A stretch of DNA of 64,000 nt from Antedon mediterranea. Its lineage: Eukaryota; Echinodermata; Crinoidea; Comatulida; Antedonidae. Location: the NCBI RefSeq assembly GCF_964355755.1, contig NC_092671.1:21976001-22040000 (forward strand), in the 5' to 3' direction. Within the stretch, counting starts at the first letter, position 1, and every line of letters starts with the position of its first letter. A model generated the notes under the pieces. That model searched no databases. It was not told where the DNA came from and was given only the letters and a program-made list of their open reading frames with translations. The position numbers were made by a program, and so were the translations under genes. Positions 1 to 13,100 of this stretch are shown piece by piece.

Positions 1-3000
1 AAAAACTTGGTTACACAAAAACATCAAAGTGGTTAAAATCACATTATAAACCGTTTTAGACCATTTTGAGCATTTCGATAACACTTTTCACACAAAAACA
101 TCAAAGTGCTTAGAATAGCTTCAAATCGCATTTGGAGACGTTTTAGACCATTTTGTGATTTTCGAAAAAAACTTTTTAACATAAAAACACCAAACTGCTA
201 AGAATAGCTTCAAATCGCATATGGAGACAATTTAGACCATTTTGTGATTTTCGAAAAAACTTGTTAACATAAAAACACCAAAGTGCTTAGAATACCTTCA
301 AATCGCATTTGGAGACATTTTAGACCATTTTGTGATTTTCGAAAAAACTTGTTAACATAAAAACATCAAAGTGTACAGAATAGCTTCAAATCGCATTTGG
401 AGACGTTTTAGACCATTTTGTGATTTTCGAAAAAACTTGTTAACATAAAAACACCAAAGTGCTTAGAATAGCTTCAAATCGCATTAGGAGACGTTTTAGA
501 CCATTTTGTGATTTTCGAAAAAACTTGTTAACACAAAAACACCAAAGTGCTTAGAATAGCTTCAAATCGCATTTGGAGACGTTTTAGACCATTTTGTGAT
601 TTTCGAAAAAACTTGTTAACATTAAAACACCAAAATGTTTAGAATAGCTTCAAATCGCATTTGGAGACGTTTTAGACCATTTTGTGATTTTCGAAAAAAC
701 TTGTTAACACAAAAACACCAAAGTGATTAGAATAGCTTCAAATCGCATTTGGAGACGTTTTAGACCATTTTGTGCATTTCGATGAAACTTGGTTACGGAA
801 AAACATCAAAGTGCTTAAAATCACATTATAAACCGTTTTAGACCATTTTGAGCATATCGATAACACTTTTCACACAAAAACATCAAAGAGCACAATATAG
901 CTTAATATCGTATTTAAAAACGTTTTAGACCATTTTGAGCATTTCGACAAAACTTTTTCACACAAAACACCAAAGTGCTTAGAATAGCTTCAAATCGCAT
1001 TTGGAGACGTTTTAGACCATTTTGTGATTTTCGAAAAAACTTGTTAACATAAAAACATCAAAGGGCTAAGAATAGCTTCAAATCGCATTTGGAGACATTT
1101 TAGACCAATTAGTGATTTTCGAAAAAACTTGGTTACACAAAAACATCAAAGTGGTTAAAATCACATTATAAACCGTTTTAGACCATTTTGAGCATTTCGA
1201 TAACACTTTTTACACAAAAACATCAAAGTGCTTAGAATAGCTTCAAATCGCATTTGGAGACGTTTTAGACCATTTTGTGATTTTCGAAAAAAACTTTTTA
1301 ACATAAAAACACCAAACTGCTAAGAATAGCTTCAAATCGCATATGGAGACAATTTAGACCATTTTGTGATTTTCGAAAAAACTTGTTAACATAAAAACAC
1401 CAAAGTGCTTAGAATACCTTCAAATCGCATTTGGAGACGTTTTAGACCATTTTGTGATTTTCCAAAAAACTTGTTAACATAAAAACATCAAAGTGTACAG
1501 AATAGCTTCAAATCGCATTTGGAGACGTTTTAGACCATTTTGTGATTTTCGAAAAAACTTGTTAACATAAAAACACCAAAGTGCTTAGAATAGCTTCAAA
1601 TCGCATTTGGAGACGTTTTAGACCATTTTGTGATTTTCGAAAAAACTTGTTAACATAAAAACACCAAAGTGCTTAGAATAGCTTCAAATCGCATTTGGAG
1701 ACGTTTTAGACCATTTTGTGATTTTCGAAAAAACTTGTTAACATAAAAACACCAAAATGTTTAGAATAGCTTCAAATCACATTTGGAGACGTTTTAGACC
1801 ATTTTGTGATTTTCGAAAAAACTTGTTAACACAAAAACACCAAAGTGATTAGAATAGCTTCAAATCGCATTTGGAGACGTTTTAGACCAATTTGTGCATT
1901 TCGATGAAACTTGGTTACGCAAAAACATCAAAGTGCTTAAAATCACATTATAAACCGTTTTAGACCATTTTGAGCATATCGATAACACTTTTCACACAAA
2001 AACATCAAAGAGCACAATATAGCTTAATATCTTATTTAAAAACGTTTTAGACCATTTTGAGCATTTCGACAAAACTTTTTCACACAAAACACCAAAGTGC
2101 TTAGAATAGCTTCAAATCGCATTTGGAGACGTTTTAGACCATTTTGTGATTTTCGAAAAAACTTGTTAACATAAAAACATCAAAGTGCTAAGAATAGCTT
2201 CAAATCGCATTTGGAGACATTTTAGACCAATTAGTGATTTTCGAAAAAACTTGGTTACACAAAAACATCAAAGTGGTTAAAATCACATTATAAACCGTTT
2301 TAGACCATTTTGAGCATTTCGATAACACTTTTCACACAAAAACATCAAAGTGCTTAGAATAGCTTCAAATCGCATTTGGAGACGTTTTAGACCATTTTGT
2401 GATTTTCGAAAAAAACTTTTTAACATAAAAACACCAAACTGCTAAGAATAGCTTCAAATCGCATATGGAGACAATTTAGACCATTTTGTGATTTTCGAAA
2501 AAACTTGTTAACATAAAAACACCAAAGTGCTTAGAATACCTTCAAATCGCATTTGGAGACATTTTAGACCATTTTGTGATTTTCGAAAAAACTTGTTAAC
2601 ATAAAAACATCAAAGTGCTAAGAATAGCTTCCAATCGCATTTGGAGACGTTTTAGACCATTTTGTGATTTTCAAAAACAACTTGTTAACATAAAAACACC
2701 AAAGTGCTTAGAATAGCTTCAAATCGCATTTGGAGACGTTTTAGACCAATTTGTGATTTTCGAAAAAACTTGGTTACACAAAAACATCAAAGTGGATAAA
2801 ATCACATTATAAACCGTTTTAGACCATTTTGAGCATTTCGATAACACATTTCACACAAAAACATCAAAGAGCACAAAATAGCTTAATATCGTATTTAAAA
2901 ACGTTTTAAACCATTTTGAGCATTTCGACAAAACTTTTTCACACAAAACACCAAAGTGTACAGAATAGCTTCAAATCGCATTTGGAGACGTTTTAGACCA

Positions 3001-6000
3001 TTTTGTGATTTTCGAAAAAACTTGTTAATATAAAAACACCAAAGTACTTAGAATAGCTTCAAATCGCATTTGGAGACGTTGTAGACCATTTTGTGATTTT
3101 CGAAAAAACTTGTTAACATAAAAACACCAAAGTTTACAGAATAGCTTCAAATCGCATTTGGAGACGTTTTAGACAATTTTGTGCATTTCGATGAAACTTG
3201 GTTACACAAAAACATCAAAGTGCTTAAAATCACATTATAAACCGTTTTAGACCATTTGAGCATTTCCATAACACTTTTCACACAAAAACATCAAAGAGCA
3301 CAATATAGCTTAATATCGTATTTAAAAACGTTTTAGACCATTTTGAGCATTTCGACAAAACTTTTTCACACAAAACACCAAAGTGCTTAGAATAGCTTCA
3401 AATCGCATTTGGAGACGTTTTAGACCATTTTGTGATTTTCGAAAAAACTTGTTAACATAAAAACATCAAAGGGCTAAGAATAGCTTCAAATCGCATTTGG
3501 AGACATTTTAGACCAATTAGTGATTTTCGGAAAAACTTGGTTACACAAAAACATCAAAGTGGTTAAAATCACATTATAAACCGTTTTAGACCATTTTGAG
3601 CATTTCGATAACACTTTTTACACAAAAACATCAAAGTGCTTAGAATAGCTTCAAATCGCATTTGGAGACGTTTTAGACCATTTTGTGATTTTCGAAAAAA
3701 ACTTTTTAACATAAAAACACCAAACTGCTAAGAATAGCTTCAAATCGCATATGGAGACAATTTAGACCATTTTGTGATTTTCGAAAAAACTTGTTAACAT
3801 AAAAACACCAAAGTGCTTAGAATACCTTCAAATCGCATTTGGAGACGTTTTAGACCATTTTGTGATTTTCCAAAAAACTTGTTAACATAAAAACATCAAA
3901 GTGTACAGAATAGCTTCAAATCGCATTTGGAGACGTTTTAGACCATTTTGTGATTTTCGAAAAAACTTGTTAACATAAAAACACCAAAGTGCTTAGAATA
4001 GCTTCAAATCGCATTTGGAGACGTTTTAGACCATTTTGTGATTTTCGAAAAAACTTGTTAACATAAAAACACCAAAGTGCTTAGAATAGCTTCAAATCGC
4101 ATTTGGAGACGTTTTAGACCATTTTGTGATTTTCGAAAAAACTTGTTAACATAAAAACACCAAAATGTTTAGAATAGCTTCAAATCACATTTGGAGACGT
4201 TTTAGACCATTTTGTGATTTTCGAAAAAACTTGTTAACACAAAAACACCAAAGTGATTAGAATAGCTTCAAATCGCATTTGGAGACGTTTTAGACCAATT
4301 TGTGCATTTCGATGAAACTTGGTTACGCAAAAACATCAAAGTGCTTAAAATCACATTATAAACCGTTTTAGACCATTTTGAGCATATCGATAACACTTTT
4401 CACACAAAAACATCAAAGAGCACAATATAGCTTAATATCTTATTTAAAAACGTTTTAGACCATTTTGAGCATTTCGACAAAACTTTTTCACACAAAACAC
4501 CAAAGTGCTTAGAATAGCTTCAAATCGCATTTGGAGACGTTTTAGACCATTTTGTGATTTTCGAAAAAACTTGTTAACATAAAAACATCAAAGTGCTAAG
4601 AATAGCTTCAAATCGCATTTGGAGACATTTTAGACCAATTAGTGATTTTCGAAAAAACTTGGTTACACAAAAACATCAAAGTGGTTAAAATCACATTATA
4701 AACCGTTTTAGACCATTTTGAGCATTTCGATAACACTTTTCACACAAAAACATCAAAGTGCTTAGAATAGCTTCAAATCGCATTTGGAGACGTTTTAGAC
4801 CATTTTGTGATTTTCGAAAAAAACTTTTTAACATAAAAACACCAAACTGCTAAGAATAGCTTCAAATCGCATATGGAGACAATTTAGACCATTTTGTGAT
4901 TTTCGAAAAAACTTGTTAACATAAAAACACCAAAGTGCTTAGAATACCTTCAAATCGCATTTGGAGACATTTTAGACCATTTTGTGATTTTCGAAAAAAC
5001 TTGTTAACATAAAAACATCAAAGTGCTAAGAATAGCTTCCAATCGCATTTGGAGACGTTTTAGACCATTTTGTGATTTTCGAAAACAACTTGTTAACATA
5101 AAAACACCAAAGTGCTTAGAATAGCTTCAAATCGCATTTGGAGACGTTTTAGACCAATTTGTGATTTTCGAAAAAACTTGGTTACACAAAAACATCAAAG
5201 TGGATAAAATCACATTATAAACCGTTTTAGACCATTTTGAGCATATCGATAACACTTTTCACACAAAAACATCAAAGACCACAATATAGCTTAATATCGT
5301 ATTTAAAAACGTTTTAGACCATTTTGAGCATTTCGACAAAACTTTTTCACACAAAACACCAAAGTGCTTAGAATAGCTTCAAATCGCATTTGGAGACGTT
5401 TTAGACCATTTTGTGATTTTCGAAAAAACTTGTTAACATAAAAACATCAAAGTGCTAAGAATAGCTTCAAATCGCATTTGGAGACATTTTAGACCAATTA
5501 GTGATTTTCGAAAAAACTTGGTTACACAAAAACATCAAAGTGGTTAAAATCACATTATAAACCGTTTTAGACCATTTTGAGCATTTCGATAACACTTTTC
5601 ACACAAAAACATCAAAGTGCTTAGAATAGCTTCAAATCGCATTTGGAGACGTTTTAGACCATTTTGTGATTTTCGAAAAAAACTTTTTAACATAAAAACA
5701 CCAAACTGCTAAGAATAGCTTCAAATCGCATATGGAGACAATTTAGACCATTTTGTGATTTTCGAAAAAACTTGTTAACATAAAAACACCAAAGTGCTTA
5801 GAATACCTTCAAATCGCATTTGGAGACATTTTAGACCATTTTGTGATTTTCGAAAAAACTTGTTAACATAAAAACATCAAAGTGCTAAGAATAGCTTCCA
5901 ATCGCATTTGGAGACGTTTTAGACCATTTTGTGATTTTCAAAAACAACTTGTTAACATAAAAACACCAAAGTGCTTAGAATAGCTTCAAATCGCATTTGG

Positions 6001-9000
6001 AGACGTTTTAGACCAATTTGTGATTTTCGAAAAAACTTGGTTACACAAAAACATCAAAGTGGATAAAATCACATTATAAACCGTTTTAGACCATTTTGAG
6101 CATTTCGATAACACATTTCACACAAAAACATCAAAGAGCACAAAATAGCTTAATATCGTATTTAAAAACGTTTTAAACCATTTTGAGCATTTCGACAAAA
6201 CTTTTTCACACAAAACACCAAAGTGTACAGAATAGCTTCAAATCGCATTTGGAGACGTTTTAGACCATTTTGTGATTTTCGAAAAAACTTGTTAATATAA
6301 AAACACCAAAGTACTTAGAATAGCTTCAAATCGCATTTGGAGACGTTGTAGACCATTTTGTGATTTTCGAAAAAACTTGTTAACATAAAAACACCAAAGT
6401 TTACAGAATAGCTTCAAATCGCATTTGGAGACGTTTTAGACAATTTTGTGCATTTCGATGAAACTTGGTTACACAAAAACATCAAAGTGCTTAAAATCAC
6501 ATTATAAACCGTTTTAGACCATTTGAGCATTTCCATAACACTTTTCACACAAAAACATCAAAGAGCACAATATAGCTTAATATCGTATTTAAAAACGTTT
6601 TAGACCATTTTGAGCATTTCGACAAAACTTTTTCACACAAAACACCAAAGTGCTTAGAATAGCTTCAAATCGCATTTGGAGACGTTTTAGACCATTTTGT
6701 GATTTTCGAAAAAACTTGTTAACATAAAAACATCAAAGGGCTAAGAATAGCTTCAAATCGCATTTGGAGACATTTTAGACCAATTAGTGATTTTCGGAAA
6801 AACTTGGTTACACAAAAACATCAAAGTGGTTAAAATCACATTATAAACCGTTTTAGACCATTTTGAGCATTTCGATAACACTTTTTACACAAAAACATCA
6901 AAGTGCTTAGAATAGCTTCAAATCGCATTTGGAGACGTTTTAGACCATTTTGTGATTTTCGAAAAAAACTTTTTAACATAAAAACACCAAACTGCTAAGA
7001 ATAGCTTCAAATCGCATATGGAGACAATTTAGACCATTTTGTGATTTTCGAAAAAACTTGTTAACATAAAAACACCAAAGTGCTTAGAATACCTTCAAAT
7101 CGCATTTGGAGACGTTTTAGACCATTTTGTGATTTTCCAAAAAACTTGTTAACATAAAAACATCAAAGTGTACAGAATAGCTTCAAATCGCATTTGGAGA
7201 CGTTTTAGACCATTTTGTGATTTTCGAAAAAACTTGTTAACATAAAAACACCAAAGTGCTTAGAATAGCTTCAAATCGCATTTGGAGACGTTTTAGACCA
7301 TTTTGTGATTTTCGAAAAAACTTGTTAACATAAAAACACCAAAGTGCTTAGAATAGCTTCAAATCGCATTTGGAGACGTTTTAGACCATTTTGTGATTTT
7401 CGAAAAAACTTGTTAACATAAAAACACCAAAATGTTTAGAATAGCTTCAAATCACATTTGGAGACGTTTTAGACCATTTTGTGATTTTCGAAAAAACTTG
7501 TTAACACAAAAACACCAAAGTGATTAGAATAGCTTCAAATCGCATTTGGAGACGTTTTAGACCAATTTGTGCATTTCGATGAAACTTGGTTACGCAAAAA
7601 CATCAAAGTGCTTAAAATCACATTATAAACCGTTTTAGACCATTTTGAGCATATCGATAACACTTTTCACACAAAAACATCAAAGAGCACAATATAGCTT
7701 AATATCTTATTTAAAAACGTTTTAGACCATTTTGAGCATTTCGACAAAACTTTTTCACACAAAACACCAAAGTGCTTAGAATAGCTTCAAATCGCATTTG
7801 GAGACGTTTTAGACCATTTTGTGATTTTCGAAAAAACTTGTTAACATAAAAACATCAAAGTGCTAAGAATAGCTTCAAATCGCATTTGGAGACATTTTAG
7901 ACCAATTAGTGATTTTCGAAAAAACTTGGTTACACAAAAACATCAAAGTGGTTAAAATCACATTATAAACCGTTTTAGACCATTTTGAGCATTTCGATAA
8001 CACTTTTCACACAAAAACATCAAAGTGCTTAGAATAGCTTCAAATCGCATTTGGAGACGTTTTAGACCATTTTGTGATTTTCGAAAAAAACTTTTTAACA
8101 TAAAAACACCAAACTGCTAAGAATAGCTTCAAATCGCATATGGAGACAATTTAGACCATTTTGTGATTTTCGAAAAAACTTGTTAACATAAAAACACCAA
8201 AGTGCTTAGAATACCTTCAAATCGCATTTGGAGACATTTTAGACCATTTTGTGATTTTCGAAAAAACTTGTTAACATAAAAACATCAAAGTGCTAAGAAT
8301 AGCTTCCAATCGCATTTGGAGACGTTTTAGACCATTTTGTGATTTTCGAAAACAACTTGTTAACATAAAAACACCAAAGTGCTTAGAATAGCTTCAAATC
8401 GCATTTGGAGACGTTTTAGACCAATTTGTGATTTTCGAAAAAACTTGGTTACACAAAAACATCAAAGTGGATAAAATCACATTATAAACCGTTTTAGACC
8501 ATTTTGAGCATATCGATAACACTTTTCACACAAAAACATCAAAGACCACAATATAGCTTAATATCGTATTTAAAAACGTTTTAGACCATTTTGAGCATTT
8601 CGACAAAACTTTTTCACACAAAACACCAAAGTGCTTAGAATAGCTTCAAATCGCATTTGGAGACGTTTTAGACCATTTTGTGATTTTCGAAAAAACTTGT
8701 TAACATAAAAACATCAAAGTGCTAAGAATAGCTTCAAATCGAATTTGGAGACATTTTAGACCAATTAGTGATTTTCGAAAAAACTTGGTTACACAAAAAC
8801 ATCAAAGTGGTTAAAATCACATTATAAACCGTTTTAGACCATTTTGAGCATTTCGATAACACTTTTCACACAAAAACATCAAAGTGCTTAGAATAGCTTC
8901 AAATCGCATTTGGAGACGTTTTAGACCATTTTGTGATTTTCGAAAAAAACTTTTTAACATAAAAACACCAAACTGCTAAGAATAGCTTCAAATCGCATAT

Positions 9001-10168
9001 GGAGACAATTTAGACCATTTTGTGATTTTCGAAAAAACTTGTTAACATAAAAACACCAAAGTGCTTAGAATACCTTCAAATCGCATTTGGAGACATTTTA
9101 GACCATTTTGTGATTTTCGAAAAAACTTGTTAACATAAAAACATCAAAGTGCTAAGAATAGCTTCCAATCGCATTTGGAGACGTTTTAGACTATTTTGTG
9201 ATTTTCGAAAACAACTTGTTAACATAAAAACACCAAAGTGCTTAGAATAGCTTCAAATCGCATTTGGAGACGTTTTAGACCAATTTGTGATTTTCGAAAA
9301 AACTTGGTTACACAAAAACATCAAAGTGGATAAAATCACATTATAAACCGTTTTAGACCATTTTGAGCATATCGATAACACTTTTCACACAAAAACATCA
9401 AAGACCACAATATAGCTTAATATCGTATTTAAAAACGTTTTAGACCATTTTGAGCATTTCGACAAAACTTTTTCACACAAAACACCAAAGTGCTTAGAAT
9501 AGCTTCAAATCGCATTTGGAGACGTTTTAGACCATTTTGTGATTTTCGAAAAAACTTGTTAACATAAAAACATCAAAGTGCTAAGAATAGCTTCAAATCG
9601 AATTTGGAGACATTTTAGACCAATTAGTGATTTTCGAAAAAACTTGGTTACACAAAAACATCAAAGTGGTTAAAATCACATTATAAACCGTTTTAGACCA
9701 TTTTGAGCATTTCGATAACACTTTTCACACAAAAACATCAAAGTGCTTAGAATAGCTTCAAATCGCATTTGGAGACGTTTTAGACCATTTTGTGATTTTC
9801 GAAAAAAACTTTTTAACATAAAAACACCAAACTGCTAAGAATAGCTTCAAATCGCATATGGAGACAATTTAGACCATTTTGTGATTTTCGAAAAAACTTG
9901 TTAACATAAAAACACCAAAGTGCTTAGAATACCTTCAAATCGCATTTGGAGACATTTTAGACCATTTTGTGATTTTCGAAAAAACTTGTTAACATAAAAA
10001 CATCAAAGTGCTAAGAATAGCTTCCAATCGCATTTGGAGACGTTTTAGACTATTTTGTGATTTTCGAAAACAACTTGTTAACATAAAAACACCAAAGTGC
10101 TTAGAATAGCTTCAAATCGCATTTGGAGACGTTTTAGACCAATTTGTGATTTTCGAAAAAACTTGGTT
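1..10168 (+). repeat. Higher-order repeat domain with 3267-bp period
   Basis: The landmark GGTTACAC followed by a CAAAGTGGTTAAAATCAC monomer occurs at 9, 1131, 2253, 3539, 4661, 5520, 6806, 7928, 8787 and 9646. The steps are 1122, 1122, 1286, 1122, 859, 1286, 1122, 859 and 859 bp. The series 1286+1122+859 = 3267 bp repeats exactly (2253 to 5520 to 8787). An independent marker, the variant TTAATATAAAAACACC, occurs at 3025 and 6292, also 3267 bp apart, and next at 10418, which is 3267+859 later. The units therefore differ by whole numbers of monomers, as expected from unequal exchange. Confidence 0.9.
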
Positions 10169-13100
10169 ACACAAAAACATCAAAGTGGATAAAATCACAT
10201 TATAAACCGTTTTAGACCATTTTGAGCATTTCGATAACACATTTCACACAAAAACATCAAAGAGCACAAAATAGCTTAATATCGTATTTAAAAACGTTTT
10301 AAACCATTTTGAGCATTTCGACAAAACTTTTTCACACAAAACACCAAAGTGTACAGAATAGCTTCAAATCGCATTTGGAGACGTTTTAGACCATTTTGTG
10401 ATTTTCGAAAAAACTTGTTAATATAAAAACACCAAAGTACTTAGAATAGCTTCAAATCGCATTTGGAGACGTTGTAGACCATTTTGTGATTTTCGAAAAA
10501 ACTTGTTAACATAAAAACACCAAAGTTTACAGAATAGCTTCAAATCGCATTTGGAGACGTTTTAGACAATTTTGTGCATTTCGATGAAACTTGGTTACAC
10601 AAAAACATCAAAGTGCTTAAAATCACATTATAAACCGTTTTAGACCATTTGAGCATTTCCATAACACTTTTCACACAAAAACATCAAAGAGCACAATATA
10701 GCTTAATATCCTATTTAAAAACGTTTTAGACCATTTTGAGCATTTCGACAAAACTTTTTCACAGAAAACACAAAAGTGCTTAGAATACCTTCAAATCGCA
10801 TTTGGAGACGTTTTAGACCATTTTGTGATTTTCGAAAAAACTTAACATAAAAACATCAAAGTTTACAGAATAGCTTCAAATCGCATTTGGAGACGTTTTA
10901 AACCATTTTGTGATTTTCGAAAAAACTTGTTAACATAAAAACACCAAAATGTTTAGAATAGCTTCAAATCGCATTTGGAGACGTTTTAGACCATTTTGTG
11001 ATTTTCGAAAAAACTTGTTAACACAAAAACACCAAAGTGATTAGAATAGCTTCAAATCGCATTTGGAGACGTTTTAGACCATTTTGTGATTTTCGAAAAA
11101 ACTTGTTAACATAAAAACACCAAAGTGCTTAGAATAGCTTCAAATCGCATTTGGAGACGTTTTAAACCATTTTGTGATTTTCGAAAAAACTTGTTAACAT
11201 AAAAACACCAAAATGTTTAGAATAGCTTCAAATCGCATTTGGAGACGTTTTAGACCATTTTGTGATTTTCGAAAAAACTTGTTAACACAAAAACACCAAA
11301 GTGATTAGAATAGCTTCAAATCGCATTTGGAGACGTTTTAGACCATTTTCTGATTTTCGAAAAAACTTGTTAACATAAAAACACCAAAGTGATTAGAATA
11401 GCTTCAAATCGCATTTGGAGACGTTTTAGACCATTTTGTGCATTTCGATGAAACTTGGTTACGCAAAAACATCAAAGTGCTTAAAATCACATTATAAACC
11501 GTTTTAGACCATTTTGAGCATATCGATAAAACTTTTTACACAAAAACATCAAAGAGCACAAAATAGCTTAATATCGTATTTGGAAACGTTTTAGAACATT
11601 TTGTGATTTTCGAAAAAACTTGCTAACATAAAACACCAAAGTGTACAGAATAGCTTCAAATCGCATTTGGAGACATTTTAGACCAATTTGTGATTTTCGA
11701 AAAAACTTGTTAACATAAAAACACCAAAGTGCTAAGAATAGCTTAAAATCGCATTAGGAGACATTTTAGACCAATTTGTGATTTTCGAAAAAACTTGGTT
11801 ACACAAAAACATCAAAGTGCTTAAAATCACATTATAAAACCGTTTTAGACCATTTTGAGCATTTCGATAACACTTTTCACACAAAAACATCAAAGAGCAT
11901 AAAATAGGTTAATATCGTATTTAAAAACGTTTTAGACCATTTTGAGCATTTCGACAAAACTTTTTCACACAAAACACCAAAGTGTACAGAATAGCTTAAT
12001 ATCGTATTTAAAAACGTTTTAGACCATTTTGTGATTTTCGAAAAAACTTGTTAACATAAAAACACCAAAATGTTTAGAATAGCTTCAAATCGCATTTGGA
12101 GACGTTTTAGTCCATTTTGTGATTTTCCAAAAAACTTGTTAACACAAAAACACCAAAGTGATTAGAATAGCTTCAAATCGCATTTGGAGACGTTTTAGAC
12201 CATTTTGTGATTTTCGAAAAAACTTGTTAACACAAAAACACCAAAGTGATTAGAATAGCTTCAAATCGCATTTGGAGACGTTTTAGACCATTTTGTGCAT
12301 TTCGATGAAACTTGGTTACGGAAAAACATCAATGTGCTTAAAATCACATTATAAACCGTTTTAGACCATTTTGAGCATATCCATAAAACTTTTTACACAA
12401 AACACCAAAGTGCTTAGAATAGCTTCAAATCGCATTTGGAGACGTTTTAGACCATTTTGTGATTTTCGACAAAACTTTTTCACACAAAACACCAAAGTGC
12501 TTAGAATACCTTCAAATCGCATTTGGAGACGTTTTAGACCATTTTGTGATTTTAGAAAAAACTTGTTAACATAAAAACATCAAAGTGTACAGAATAGCTT
12601 CAAATCGCATTTGGAGACGTTTTAGACCATTTTGTGATTTTCGAAAAAACTTGTTAACATAAAAACACCAAAGTGCTTAGAATAGCTTCAAATCGCATTA
12701 GGAGACGTTTTAGACCATTTTGTGATTTTCGAAAAACTTGTTAACATAAAAACACCAAAGTGCTTAGAATAGCTTCAAATCGCATTTGGAGACGTTTTAG
12801 ACCATTTTGTGATTTTCGAAAAAACTTGTTAACATAAAAACACCAAAATGTTTAGAATAGCTTCAAATCGCATTTGGAGACGTTTTAGACCATTTTGTGA
12901 TTTTCGAAAAAACTTGTTAACACAAAAACACCAAAGTTATTAGAATAGCTTCAAATCGCATTTGGAGACGTTTTAGACCATTTTGTGCATTTCGATGAAA
13001 CTTGGTTACGCAAAAACATCAAAGTGCTTAAAATCACATTATAAACCGTTTTAGACCATTTTGAGCATATCGATAACACTTTTCACACAAAAACATCAAA

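Noticed and set aside
12371-12574. Recurrent 67-codon open frame (also at 16507, 18241, 22992, 25739, 42507, 45085, 46995, 49410, 53110, 56998 and 60698)
   Set aside because: It starts with TTG, not ATG, and is simply two consecutive 87-bp monomers in frame, giving a 29-residue repeat. Its copies track HOR spacing. It is useful as a positional marker but not as a gene.
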